DNA of 64,000 bases from NCBI GenBank assembly GCA_947095585.1, contig OX352762.1, positions 117,024,930 to 117,088,929 of the forward strand. Direction: 5' to 3'. The DNA comes from Nephrocerus scutellatus. Taxonomy: Eukaryota; Arthropoda; Insecta; Diptera; Pipunculidae. The translations under genes and the position numbers were made by a program. This document shows, piece by piece, positions 34,100 to 45,560 of this stretch. The stretch's first letter is position 1, and each line of letters starts with the position of its first letter. The notes beneath the pieces are model-generated. The model had not been told where the DNA came from. It searched no databases and saw nothing but the letters and a program-made list of their open reading frames with translations.

Positions 34100-34198
34100 C
34101 GCAAACAAGACCAGCATAGCAACACGGCACATGCATGCAAATAAATCCAGCATAGCAACACAGCACATGCATGCAAATAAATCCAGCATAGCAACACC
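34100..34198 (+). repeat. 36-bp tandem repeat in the solo LTR
   Basis: Landmark CCAGCATAGCAACAC at 34111, 34147 and 34183, giving a 36-bp period; the unit also contains GCACATGCATGCAAATAAAT. The ATGCATGCAAAT core is palindromic and resembles an octamer-type site. All short reading frames across it are repeat by-products. Confidence 0.85.
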
Positions 34199-34351
34199 AA
34201 CCAACACATAGCCAAGTGTGTACGAAACAACGGAGGTGACAAAATGCCAGATGGAAAAAACCCAAAAGATTTGCAATACATAAGCAGAAGGGAAAACACC
34301 AACAACACGAGAGAGCTGAGAGAGTTGCAAAGTCCACCAAGAGACAAATCT

Positions 34352-34358
34352 TATAAAA
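34352..34358 (+). promoter_or_regulatory. TATA box of the solo LTR
   Basis: TATAAAA followed by G, about 350 bp into the LTR and 1.16 kb before its polyadenylation signal. Confidence 0.5.
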
Positions 34359-34629
34359 GGAGAAACACAGAAAGAATCTTTCCTGCGAGATCAGTGACAC
34401 GGTTCACACGAACGGCATCGGCAACAATAGTACACATATAGTAACACTGGAACGCCAACTGCAAATAGGAGAAGTGAATACCTCAGGCCGGAAACTAAAA
34501 ATAAACCCTGAAATATCCAACACCAAACTTAGTAACGAAGTTGACGTCGGAGGAATTTCGGCGACGGGATACAGGACAACTAACGTTGATCAGCGCTATA
34601 GTCAGGTTAGTCCAGTCCTATCAGTGTGT

Positions 34630-35340
34630 TAGTTTAAGTCCCCTTTCCTGGTTTCGAGATTCTGGCGGGCCTTACAGAACTCATTCTCGAAACCCAGAAA
34701 AGGGTTAGAAGGTGTAGAGACCCTTCGGCTTCAGGACTCTGGCGGGCCTTACAGGACTCCATCCTAAACTTCGATCTCTTTTATGGTCTAGTTTTCATTC
34801 TGGAGATAGTGATCAGTGACCTGTTGCTTTCAACTGATCCCAGTTTAAATCTCCTTTCTTGGTTTCGAGACTCTAGTGGGCCTTACATGACTCCATCCTG
34901 AAGTTCGATCTCTGGCCTAGTTTTCATTCTGGAGATAGTAAGCAGTGGAAGACCTGCTGCTTTCGACTGATCCCAGTTTAAATCTCCTTTCTTGGTTTCG
35001 TGGCTCTGGCGGGCCTTACAGGACTCCATCCTGAAGTTCGTTCTCTTTTAGGGCCTAGATTTCATTCTGGAGATAGTGAGCAGCAGTGGAACCCCTGCTG
35101 CTTTCGACTGAACCCAGTTTAAATCTCCTTTCTTGGTTTCGAGACTATGGCGTGCCTTACAGGACTTCATCTCGACACCCGGAAGATCTTGATAGGTGTA
35201 GGTGTTAGGTGTAGAGACCCTTCGGTTTCAGGAATCTGGCGGGCCTTACAGGACTCCATCCTGAAGTTTGATCTTATTTAGGGCCTAGTTTCCCATTTAG
35301 TAGAGGGTGAGCAGTGAAAGATCTGTTGCTTTCGACTAAA
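34630..35340 (+). repeat. Tandem repeat of 133-141 bp within the solo LTR
   Basis: Unit landmarks: TTTAAATCTCCTTTCTTGG (34633 variant, 34844, 34977, 35118), CTCTGGCGGGCCTTACAGGA and TTTTCATTCTGGAGATAGT. The first and last units contain an alternative segment GTGTAGAGACCCTTCGG (34714 and 35208), so units are of two interleaved kinds. No coding capacity. Confidence 0.9.
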
Positions 35341-35515
35341 TACGGTACGGACAGATTCCACAATACACTCTCCTGAGCGCAGAGCAACGTTCTTGCCCGT
35401 ATCGAGTCACTACGAAACCCGAATCCGCGGCCGATGAACCTGGAGCGACAAAGGCTCAACAAGAAAAGTTATATAATTTAAGTTTGTATAATTTTAATTT
35501 AAATTTAACGAGTCA

Positions 35516-35521
35516 AATAAA
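35516..35521 (+). promoter_or_regulatory. Polyadenylation signal of the solo LTR
   Basis: AATAAA, 87 bp before the LTR end. Confidence 0.5.
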
Positions 35522-35612
35522 GAAATATATTCTGTAACGAAACCAATGGTTGATAGACAAACGATCCTGGACACCGGCGAGCGTACCCTAGCAATTAACC
35601 TCGTTACATCAC

Positions 35613-36070
35613 CTTAAATTTTATTGTGCGGATCTGTATTCCGCTTCACTTCCCGACATAATAGTTGTACTCAAACTTGGAGCGAATTTTGGAGCCTTGT
35701 AAAACCTAGCTATATGAAAAGGAGTCGAAAATTAAGTACGAGAACTTTTCTTTCATAAAAATCATGAACGGATTGATTCCTCTTTTCGTTGAGTATTCAT
35801 TATAACCATCAGATGATCACCAGTGGAGCATCATTATACCGGTCTGTAAAGAGTTTTCACAATTGAAGATATTCCCTAAGGTGTCATTTGGAGAAATACA
35901 ATCAAATGCAACAGATTTATGTATGCTATAATCAATATTTAAAATTCTAGCGGCTTTACGCGTACAGAAGTAGATTATTCTAAGATCTTATCTTATCTGA
36001 AAGCATACACCAATCATACTGGGCTTGTCTTAAAGCGATACAGTATCAAATTAGCTGAACAGAATACATA
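35613..36070. other. Intergenic DNA, no gene recognised
   Basis: No reading frame or repeat of note. Confidence 0.5.
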
Positions 36071-36302
36071 TAGGGTGTCCCAACAAGAGCGCCGGATTTA
36101 AATTTGCCGCGCCATTTTGTTAATACTAATTGTACGGTGATTTGTTTTAACATTTGTCACGTGTGATGCGTGTGATGCGTTGAATATGTTTTTTTCAACT
36201 TTTTGAGGTCCTTTTAAACCAACTTCCACACGACCCAGAAAGCTAAACTTTTGTGAGTGTCTAAGTCCACAGTAGCAAGTCCACTCTTGTTGGGGCACCA
36301 TT
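36071..36302. mobile_element. Small inverted-repeat element (MITE) carrying a satellite monomer
   Basis: About 232 bp bounded by inverted repeats GGTGTCCCAACAAGAGCG (from 36074) and, as its reverse complement with two changes, the sequence ending GGGGCACC at 36299. TA lies on both sides (36069-36070 and 36303-36304), compatible with a mariner-type target duplication. The interior (about 36155-36265) matches the satellite monomer of the 5.3-6.6 kb array: GTGATGCGT words, TTTTTGAGGTCC, TTCCACACGACC and TTTTGTGAGTGTCTAAGTC. No transposase. Confidence 0.7.
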
Positions 36303-37727
36303 TATAATATCCTAAATAGCAGTTGCGTAACCAACTTCTGCTTGATAACGAAAAATCCACTTCTTTAAAGGAACAATTATTCGTATATTTGGAATCAGTG
36401 TGGAAAAAATTAAATAAAAATTTGCCAATATGCGCAAAAAATAACTCCATTTGGTTGCAAAACAGAAGTAAATTTATTTGTCGCTGCTTGGCACGTTTTA
36501 GATATTTTAATTCACTTTCAATGATACAAGAAAAAGAAAAAACCCAACAACACCAACATTTAAACAATCGATTTTTATTTAGTTACTGCTACCAGATGAT
36601 TATTTAATACTTAATGCAGTAAAAGCAACAAACAATGAGGAAAAAAAAAGGTTTATTGCTTAAAGCGCATAGCTGTACTAATGAGACTTGAAATTGTTCA
36701 CAACAACAACAAACTACAACCAGGGTTACCACTACTTCTTGTTGTCGCATTCCTCCGTTTCTTTTTAGTACCTGTATTTCTATATATATTCCCATAAAAA
36801 TCTTTATTTTTATTTTTATTTTTAAAAAAAGTCTGTATTGTATAAGAAAATTAATATACAGTTGCGCTCAAATTGGCACCTTCGACTCGAATAACTTGTA
36901 CGAGTTCTTCGGGTTAATTTTCCTTCTGAGGAATTCCTTTTGCGCGCATTGGCCATATGCAAGGCGATAACCCAACGATCAGTGGCGACGAACGACTTAT
37001 CGTGCATTTCAATGAGCGCCGAACGGATAAAGGTACTTGACGACTACTCGTAATTAAATCAGCGATGTTTAATTAATTCTGCGTATTGTTTTATGAGCTA
37101 CACAAGTAGTGTTCTAATATGATAATCTTTAGGCAGACAATTCGGCAAGCATTTGACCTGGCTTCGCACATGCCTGCCATTCAGATGTATGGCGTCTGCT
37201 CATAGATAGACTCTCTAGATAACCCCTGGCATTTCTAGTCGAGTGTTTTAGCAGCTTTCATGTTCTATTTTATGTATGTATATAATGTATGATAAGATAA
37301 CCTACAAGTTGAATTTTGCACAATGTCGTTTACTTACTTGCGATTAAAAGCGCCGACAAAGGGAGATATAGAGTGAGAGTATTACTTAAACAATGGACAT
37401 ACCTGCAAAGAGATACAACAAAATTCAAATTAGACAACAAATTTATAATATACGAGTTACTATTTATTTTATTACTAACTAGCGGTAGCCATCCAACTGG
37501 CCACCCATCAACTGACCCACCACCCGCTGACCCCCACCATCAATTGACTACCTCAGCCACCCAGAAAACTATAGAATCGACACTTTTATCGGCAAAAAAT
37601 ATATATGTGTGTTGGAATCGTGAGTTATGCTCTTAAGTTCATACAAAAATCCAGCACAGGAAAACAGCACTTTCAGTTTTTCTCGAACTTTCCAATTTTT
37701 CGGGCAACTTTTTCAATTTTTCTCCGT
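36303..37727. other. Intergenic or intronic DNA, no gene recognised
   Basis: AT-rich, short frames with no recognisable domains (the largest is 117 codons, overlapping the small element). A CCACCCATCAACTGACCCACC-like pyrimidine-rich tract lies at 37495-37560. Confidence 0.45.
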
Positions 37728-37991
37728 ATAAGCCTTATTCAGACTAAGACGAACATTTAAAAAAAATGAGCCAAGTCAGTCCAGCCGTGATGCGGTGACC
37801 AACGAACAGCATTTCATTTTAACTTATATAGAACTTTTCTAATTTTATAAACCTCATTTGCATGTATAAACCTCATTTGGACTACGACAAACATTTTAAA
37901 ATAAAAATGAGATAACTCGGTCCAGCCGTTCTCAAGTGATGTCCGCATGTATGTTACCAATGAACAGCATTTCATTTTTATTTATTTAGAA
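37728..37991 (+). repeat. Two-copy direct repeat (about 138-bp step)
   Basis: Copies near 37728-37832 and 37866-37991 share CAGTCCAGCCGT/CGGTCCAGCCGT and GAACAGCATTTCATTTT. The phrase CGGTCCAGCCGTTCTC is common at the ends of insect Helitron-like and other dispersed repeats, so this is probably a mobile-element remnant. Confidence 0.55.
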
Positions 37992-37999
37992 AGAAGACA

Positions 38000-38905
38000 G
38001 ATAAGGTTTAAAAGTTTTAATGGCTTTATAGTCAATGCAAACATTACCAGCTTTGTACTTAAAGTAATAACTTTAAGTTAATGATTTTACCTACAGACAA
38101 ACAATACAAGGTGTATACATTAAGGTGGCAAATATTTAAATGGGGTATCCCTTTATAAATTTCGTGAAAAAATCGTATAGGAGGAGGGTGCGGTGAACGT
38201 AGCGTTTTACTGCGAAGAGACGTACTTTTGACCTTACATCATTTAACACCCTGTAACACTTGAACGCTTCTAGCTATAAGGTCACTGTTGGTCGTTTTGG
38301 AAAGAAAATTAAATTTTTAAGGTAAAAAAATGTACATTTTTTTAAAATCTTAAAACTATTACCGATATGAACGTCGTTAAACTCAGAAAAAAAAATGTTT
38401 TTTAAAATTTTATTTTCAAACCCGTTGATTTTAAAAAATGCCCTCTGATAATTTTTTTTGACAAATGCAGTATTAAAGCCCATTAAATTTTCTACAAATC
38501 CACCCCATAATATTTATGCATTCGGTGAACAGAAGCAGTGTTAAAATGGAAAGTTTGTAAAATGAACGAAAAAGTACTTTTGATCTTGCATGACTTAACA
38601 CCATATAACCATAGATAATATATATTATATTATCTATAACTATACTATATATATATACTATGCTATAACTCTTAAATACTTTCAATATTTGTGCATTCGG
38701 TCAACAAGAGTGAGACAGTACGGGTTGTGTTATTACTACTACGTATAAAAAGAGTTGCATGCCGTCTCATTGTGCCTGCAGCAACAGTGCAGCAAAATTA
38801 CAAGTGGAATGGAGTTACACTCTTACCACTTCACTCCAGTGCATAATCTGCTTCAAAGGGACTTGCCCAGAAGGACCCAATTTTGTGAGTGTGGGCCCAT
38901 TTATG
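38000..38905. other. Intergenic DNA with short duplicated words
   Basis: A phrase GTACTTTTGA-CTT-CAT-ACTTAACACC occurs near 38223 and 38573. An AT-rich palindrome, AGATAATATATATTATATTATCT, at 38613-38635 lies in the second. No gene. Confidence 0.45.
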
Positions 38906-38909
38906 TTTC

Positions 38910-39061
38910 TCGAATTGAGAAGCTTTCCGTGACAAGTTATTACTATCGGACGTTTGTCAGACATAAGCGAAAGGTGGGACCGTGAAAATACTTTTGGTGT
39001 TACTGGTATTCGAACCATCCTGCTCAGAAGTCATGGACTTATCCACTGAGTTACGGTGCCC
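38910..39061 (-). mobile_element. tRNA-derived SINE, copy 2
   Basis: Minus strand. Body CGAATTGAGAAGCTTTCCG to the head CCACTGAGTTACGGTGCC. The B box is mutated (TATTCGAACC) and the A box altered. Like copy 1 it stops at the CGAATT landmark and lacks the distal third of the family consensus. Confidence 0.9.
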
Positions 39062-40999
39062 ACAAATGTTGCACTATAATCTTGCAAAATGCATCCTATA
39101 CTATATATTTATATATTGTTACTAAAAGTAGCTAGTAGTCGCAAAACAGGGCACTATCCTAAAATGGAATAAGAATAAATATAAGAATTAACCTAGACTC
39201 GCACCGTACAAAAATAGGTACCTAATTAGAATTAAGAACTTGCATAAGCATACTCTTAGGCTGTAAGATTAACCGACTATAAGTTTAAATCATTATGTAC
39301 TGGTGTTGTCAAAAATGTAGTCAAACCGGTTTATCCGGCTTGTCAGGTTTGTGTAGGTGTAGGATTTCACATGGAGTTTATTTTGTGGACGATGACTCAT
39401 TACATATATCTAGTATGGTTAGTTGAAAATAAGGGAAGTTGCCACAATGTTCTAGTCTTTTCTCACAATGGGATGACAGGTTCTACGGTTGTAAAAGCAA
39501 GTAGACGGCAGAAAAACATTTTTAAACCATTCGCTTCCAATAGACCTCGTCAAAGCGTCCAAGGAATTTAGCAAACGCTCCTAATAAATATGAACTCGCC
39601 TGTAGCCCTATCACAACTTTTCAAAAAGAAAATTGCCCACTTATCGCCTAATTAACCCAGATAATTCCACCAACCACAAATTGGCGTTAACAAAATATTA
39701 ATGCAACACCATAATGAGTGTGTAGTACGCTTTTAGTTTCCACGCCGATGTCGCTTATAGGATATTGTGATAGTACAACCACATATGATATATCAAGTAT
39801 CAGATAAATATCGTATATACCATACGAGTTAGTGTCTACTCTATTGACGGTGGCGAATGTGATGGTAAACTTATTCCTACGTCTAAGTTACTAGAGCTAC
39901 AGAAGTTAAATCAATTCGCACTGTGTCGTGTGATTTAATAGTCGTTTAAAAATATTTCAATTAAAAGGTGAATGAGCGAAATGTTGCTTCTAATTTTCAT
40001 TTTGTTGTCATGCCAGACGACGTCAGCCAAGGGTCATTTTTTTGTACAAAAATGGCCTCTGATGCCCGAAGAAGACGCTTAGTTGGTCGACGGTTCATAG
40101 CAACAACAAATAAGTAAAAGTAATAATTCCGACGCACATTGTCCAATTTGTTGTTGTTGTGTTGTACTCTATGTCTATGCGCTACGGTGTGTTACATTCA
40201 CGTATGCGCTAGTGCTAGTGGGTAATGATAGTTAAGCACGTGCGAATCGGCTGCTTTTTTCTGCTAATCAACCTGTGCCGTTTCAAATCGCGTCATTGTA
40301 AAATTTATGGACTTACAACTGAGCCGATAAGTGGGTGCTCACGGTTTGTATTCAGCCAATGCTGAATGAATATTTGAATTAAAATTATATTTGACGTACA
40401 CCACACGTCGAATATTTGCACAATGCGTGACAGCTGTAGGAGCGCGGTGGGGAGACTTTCTAAAAAGTCTTTACCAAAGCATTCAGGGAAACCAGTTAGG
40501 CCTTACCATTATCATCTTGTTTTTGATGCAAATTCAATAATTTGCTTAAATTCATTCGTCAAGCCTCTATAAGAACACTAACAGTAACTAAACTAATAGG
40601 ACAAGTTATCGATATCGATAGAGGTCAAGCGTATAGCACATAAATAATTGTGTTTGCCCTAAAATCAATATACAAAAAATTCGGCACTTAATGAATAATA
40701 ATAATTGTTCTTGTACTCGTAATACAACTAAAAGATTTCTTATTCATGGTTATTGTAAAACGATTTCTCGCCGGGCTGTCAATTGGGACAGTTGCAAGGA
40801 TAAAGGAAGTTGTTTCGGGAATTTTTTAACCCCATAGACCTTGAAATTGTAAAAATTGTGGAAACATTTAAACATTGAATTTTAATCCAATTGTTTTATT
40901 CACTTGCAAGCTCAGTACAATTTTTTATTGAAAAACACATGACTGTATTTGTAAAATATTACAATCTAGTCTTAGGACTATTAAGCAATTTCGTTTTGA
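39062..40999. other. Intergenic or intronic DNA, no gene recognised
   Basis: AT-rich. No motif, repeat or RNA gene that I can support. Confidence 0.45.
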
Positions 41000-41735
41000 C
41001 TTAAAATAAAAGAATACTAGATTAAAAGTTTAAAGCATTGACGCTTACTTATACAATACATATGGTGCACTACTTCAAAAGGTTTGATTCTTTTAAGTCT
41101 TCTTCCTAGATTTGTGTGGTCCAAGAGCGTGGTAGTCTCAGGAGTCGTAAGGGTGGTGAAGGTGATCCTCATGCTTTTTAGTGAATCTGTATATTTCATT
41201 CTGTATGCATTCGTTCCTAATGTAAAAAGGGTCATTTACAATGTTTCTCAGCAGCTTGTTTTAAATCCGTTGAATGATTCGAATGTTGCCTTTTTTAGTA
41301 CAAACCCACTCCATATGGGTTGTATAACTTGCTTACAAAGTAAAGCTTTACTATATGTTGATAGGCAATATTGTCTTCCTATCATCCAGTATATTTTTCT
41401 GTAGAAAATACCAATCTCCTCTCTTTTTTCTTGACACAGACTTTCCAGCGAAGTTTCTTATACAAATTCATACTAAGATCCTTGGCACAATTAGCGTACT
41501 AGGTTATTAATATATACTGGTATGTGCTCTACTTTTCTATTTGTGAAGCCAACATTTACTGATTTTGATTCGTTTAATCATATACGCCATTTTTTTGTCC
41601 AATTTGTAGTAATCGTATTGTATTCTAACGTCGGAATATCGTGAGTATACAGGAGATATAGTATTGGCCCAAAAACGCTTCCTTTGGGTACACCCGCTTT
41701 AATTTCTTTAATCTCCGGTTATGTGTCTTCCTCTT
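41000..41735 (-). mobile_element. Jockey-type LINE relic (3' half of reverse transcriptase)
   Basis: Minus strand. Reading leftward: [20 protein letters not shown] (41640-41710), [20 protein letters not shown] with the FADDT catalytic block deleted between TTN and WTKKW, LNESKSVNVGFTNRK, and finally LDHTNLGRRLKRIKPFEVV (41060-41130), the typical Jockey C-terminus. Between these, frames are broken. Inactive. Confidence 0.75.
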
Positions 41736-41749
41736 TTATGTGACAGTAT

Positions 41750-42043
41750 CTGCCGTGGCTCAGTGGTAGTGCACATGGCTGCTGCGCAGGAGGTTCAGGT
41801 TCGAATCCCAGCAACACCAAAAGTATTTTTCACGGTGTCCCACCTCTCGCGAATGGGTGACAAACGTTCCGAGAGTAATTAATACCTTGTCACGGAAAGC
41901 TTCTCAATTCGCCGTTCGGATCCGGCCTTAAATTGTAGGTCCCTTCCATTTGTGTCCAAAAATTAACATGTGCAGCACAAATGGTCGCGAGAAGTTAGGC
42001 CTTGGACCGCTATGGTCTGTCGCGCCAAATATTATTATTATTT
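41750..42043 (+). mobile_element. tRNA-derived SINE, copy 3 (nearly full length)
   Basis: Plus strand. Head GCCGTGGCTCAGTGG (A box), B box GGTTCGAATCCC (41801-41812), body TTTTTCACGGTGTCCCACC, distal region CAAATGGTCGCGAGAAG and a short ATTATTATT tail. It matches copy 5 over its whole length. Confidence 0.93.
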
Positions 42044-42096
42044 ATCTGTCCTAAATGTACGATCTTAGAAATTCAGCATGCTCGTTGGATAGTATC

Positions 42097-42986
42097 TTTT
42101 TAAATTCTCTATATTAACTTCGCGTGCACGTGTGTTTGTTTGTCGTCGAATCTTGCGATAAATTTCTAACCCAATTCCTTCCGATTTTATTGAAACTTTG
42201 CACACATGCATATCTCCGATGACAACAGTTTCTTTTAGAGTTTGGTGACCTTCGGGCCTCGAGGTCGGCGAGCTCCCATACAAATATTTTAAAAAATTTA
42301 CCCGATTTTCTTCAAATTTTATATACATGTGTATCTCTGACAGACAACACTTTTTGTAAAAATTATGGAGACCCGGGTCCCGGGGTCGTGAGGCCCGATA
42401 CAAATTTTTAAAAAAAATTAATCAGATTTTCTTCAAATTTTATACGTATCCCATGAACAAAACTTTTTGTAAAATTTTTTAATTGAACGGGCCCTAACGG
42501 CTGAGAGGTGCCCATATAAAATTTTTAAAAATTAGCCCGATTTTTTCAAATTTTAAACACATGTGTATTTCCGATGAAAAATACTTTTTGTAAAATTTTT
42601 GGAGTGAACGGGGCCTGAAGACCGAGGGGTGCCCATATAACTCTTTTAAAAATTAGCCTGATTTTCTTCAAATTTTACACACATGTGCATCTCCGATGGA
42701 CAAAACTTTTTGTACAATTTTTGGAGTGAACGGGCCCTAAGTCCCACTTTTTTACAAATTTTAAACACATGTGTATCTCCGATGCACAAAACTTTCTGTA
42801 AAATTTTTAGAGTGAACGGGCCCTGAGGCCCGATGGGGCCGGAAATATGCATGTGTGCAAAATTAAAATTAAATTATATCGGGCTTTGGGAAGTAGGTTA
42901 AAAATTGATCACAAAATCTGACCTGTCAGCCATCCATCCAGTCCGCCAGCCACGGGCACGCGAAGTTAATATAGAGAATTTAAAAA
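42097..42986. mobile_element. Inverted-repeat element filled with about 120-bp tandem repeats
   Basis: Terminal inverted repeats of about 35 bp: TTTTTAAATTCTCTATATTA then ACTTCGCGTGC at the left (42097), and the complement ending at 42986. Inside are about six units built round the palindrome ACACATGTGTAT, CTCCGATG, AAACTTTTTGTAAAATTTT and GAACGGGCCC, with starts near 42195, 42320, 42440, 42555, 42680 and 42765. The structure (inverted ends, tandem interior, no coding) resembles foldback or tandem-repeat-bearing MITE elements. I cannot identify a target duplication. Confidence 0.65.
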
Positions 42987-43642
42987 TAACGCGCCCTGCA
43001 ATATACCCCATGGCTAACTGCGGCCCTGCTAACACATCCAAGTCGATTTTAGTTTATTGAAGTAAAGTTTAGTAAAGTAGCAAGTAATTGTGGCATTCCC
43101 CCAAAAAAGAAGCACGTACACTATGTATAGTCACCGTCATGAAACTGACTTGAAATTTTAATGCGAATTTTGTAAATGAATTGTTTGCCTACGTCACAAC
43201 ATAGCATTTGGAATGCAGCAGAAGGGTTTGGATAGACATATTATGCGCTCTACACTTTGTCCGCGCGGTATGCAAAAGTTTTACGATTCTAAAAATAGCT
43301 TAAGAAATTAATGACTTTCACAAACTCAACGCCATATTAAGGAACTTGTAATTTATAATTAGTTAATGGAAAAATAACTTTTTCTGATTATGCAGCCGAA
43401 TTACGAAGAAATTGCCAACGAATTGCAATCACTGAATGCACAAGTGGAAGTGAATTTTTTTGTAGAATTTTAAAAGTAAAAGTTGCTGATCGCGCTGTTG
43501 TAATAATAACAATCTGAAAAATAAATTATAAAAAAAAATTTGAATATTGTTACGAAAAGGTAAATAGAAATTTTATCGCACTGTACATACACGTATATAC
43601 TCGTATGTATAAGAAACCATTGCATATAATCAAGCTCAGTAA
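42987..43642. other. Intergenic DNA, no gene recognised
   Basis: AT-rich, no open frame of note. Confidence 0.5.
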
Positions 43643-43733
43643 TCTATACTAATGTAATAAAGAGGTAATGTTGGCTTGTGTGTAGGAGGGAATCTTCGAA
43701 ACTACTGAACCGATTTCAAAAATTCATGTTCAT
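43643..43733 (+). mobile_element. Possible Helitron-like 5' end fragment
   Basis: TCTATACTAATGTAATAAAG, then GAAACTACTGAACCGATTTC. These phrases are typical of the 5' part of insect Helitron-family repeats, which start with TC. It is cut by the LINE that begins right after. Confidence 0.45.
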
Positions 43734-43734
43734 G

Positions 43735-45104
43735 TCTGCGTAAGCCAGTATCTGAATGGACTTATAGAGGATTGTGTCTATCGCCTTTATTTCAGAGTCT
43801 AGCCAGGTTGAATAGCACCGTTAAAGGTGTTGAATGGGCTTGATAGTAATCCGGATATTTAAACTTGGCTTATAACATTGGTCATGGTCAACCTACATAC
43901 TCGTGTTAGTTTATTTTGGATGCCGAATCCTTTCATGGATTTATAAAGTTCTGCTTTAAGGTCTATAAAAAGATGATTTAGTGAGTTTTGAAACTCTAGA
44001 CATTTTTCCATCTGCTGCCTAAGAGTGTAAGTCTGATCAGTTGATTTGCCTGGGATGAAGACACACTGGTTTGGATCAATGATGGCTTTAGCGTATGGGG
44101 CTATCCTGTCTTGAAGGATAGAGGAGAAAATCTTATACGCGGCACTCAACAACGTTATACCATGATAATTGCTGCAGGTTGTGATATCACCTTTCTTATG
44201 TATAAGGCACAGGATGCCTCTTCACCAGTCTTCTGACATCGCTTCTTCCTCCTATACTGGCAATATTAGTTCATGAATTGCTTGGTGTATTGCTGTTACT
44301 GATTTAATTAGCTCTGCTGGGATACCATCAGATCCCGGGGTCTTATTATTTTTAAGCCGATTTATCGCTCTGCTAACTTCATCTATGCTTGGTGACGGCA
44401 GCATAGTGTGGTCTTCGGTCATTGATGGAGCCTCCAATTGATTTATTTAGCTGGCTATTAAGCAACTCATAAAAGTGCTCTTCCCATCGCTCTAAGATGC
44501 CTTTGAGATCGGCGATCAGATTACCTTTTTTGTCTTTGCAGCGGTGCATATTGCGTCATACCGCGGACACTTTGGCAGAACTTCCGCGCCTGGTGCGGTC
44601 CTCTCTCTAGTTCACGGATGAGATTCTTCTCCCAGGCAGCTTTCTTTCGCCGGTGAACTGTTTTTTTTTTCATATCTTCTGAGCTCTTTTTATTCATCTT
44701 CGCGTTCCCGCGTTCTATGAGATTGTTGCATTGCTCAATACGCAACATGCTTACGTTCAGTCGCTAGCTTACATTCGTTCCATAGAGTCAGCAGTACTAA
44801 TGATAGTATTCTTTAGGCGTGTCCATTTCTCTTCTACGCCCGGCATCTCAGCACCAGGACTTACTCTCCCTGCATTTAGGGCGAGTCCTATCGCTTGACC
44901 GTAATTGTTTCTGGTCTCTTCGTTGTGAAGAGCAGCTGTGTTGACTCGAATCTGATTCGCGGATGCTGTCTTTCTTGATGATGCAATCCGCGCTCGGAGC
45001 TCTACACCAATAAGATAGTGGTCCGAGTCAACGTTGGCACCTCAATACGTTCGTACCGTCATCAGGTTCGGGCTGTGGCGGCGGTCTATCTGGTTGCGAG
45101 TTGC
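43735..45104 (-). mobile_element. RTE-like LINE relic, copy C
   Basis: Minus strand, same family as copy A. It covers RT (STAYKIFSS-type motif, then SLNHLFIDLKAELY, ending RLTMTNVISQV, 43859-44152), pre-RT NNKTPGSDGIPAELIK (44320-44370), the basic linker HRRKKAAWEKNLIREL (44590-44680) and the endonuclease end. It preserves the empty site (TTACTCTCC near 44870) of the transposon inserted in copy A. Frames are broken by stops and small deletions. The catalytic YADD part is missing on the left side. Confidence 0.85.
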
Positions 45105-45560
45105 TCCATTTGAAATTTATCCGGACGATATTTGGGTTCAAGATTTGGGTGCCATATGGTGACGGCAACCAACGACTTATTGAAATCAAAATTTTGGCGT
45201 CAATTTGATTTTTTGAAAGGACAATTGGCCTCCAAGATCATGCGATTTGACACCTCTTGATTGATTCCCGTGGGGCCACGTAAAATCACTGGTTAATGCT
45301 GATTAACCAAAATCAATTGATGCCTTGGAGGCCAACATTGTATACATACAGACAGTAATGCTCAAAAAATTGGCCCAAAATTGGACGTCTAGAATGAGCT
45401 TCGTAAAGAACGGCCGCAGTGATTATATGCCCGAGATCATTTTAATATGGTAATGCCATGTATTTATCATTCGAATGAATAAAACACTTCAAAATCATTA
45501 AATCAAATTTGTATTCCATCAGGCTTAAAAAAACACCCATTATTAATAACAAACGATTTT
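45105..45560 (+). pseudogene. Tc1/mariner-superfamily transposase relic, C-terminal part
   Basis: Plus strand, one frame with four or more stops: QDLGA, NFGVN, then NWPPRSCDLTPLD (45225-45265), GHVKSLV, SIDALEANI and NWTSRMSF. The pattern (QDGA-x-xH, W-PPRSCDLTPLD-x-F-WG, IDALEANI) is that of insect DDE transposases of the IS630-Tc1-mariner type. The last catalytic Asp region is within SCDLTPLD. Only the C-terminal third is present. Confidence 0.65.

Larger units (their letters stand above)
34005..35608 (+). mobile_element. Solo LTR, 1.6 kb, with internal tandem repeats
   Basis: Begins TGTAAGGACG and ends TCGTTACA, so the termini form the short inverted repeat TGTAA(G/C)GA. The 4-bp flank TCAC occurs immediately before (34001-34004) and after (35609-35612), a target duplication. 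A TATA box TATAAAA lies at 34352-34358 and a polyadenylation signal AATAAA at 35516-35521. No second copy or internal coding region is present, which is what LTR-LTR recombination leaves. It is much longer than the LTR of the intact element and belongs to a different family. Direction is inferred from the TATA and AATAAA order. Confidence 0.7.

Noticed and set aside
33984..34400. 138-codon minus-strand cysteine-rich frame
   Set aside because: It spans the 36-bp tandem repeat at the start of the solo LTR; the repeated peptide simply mirrors the DNA repeat.
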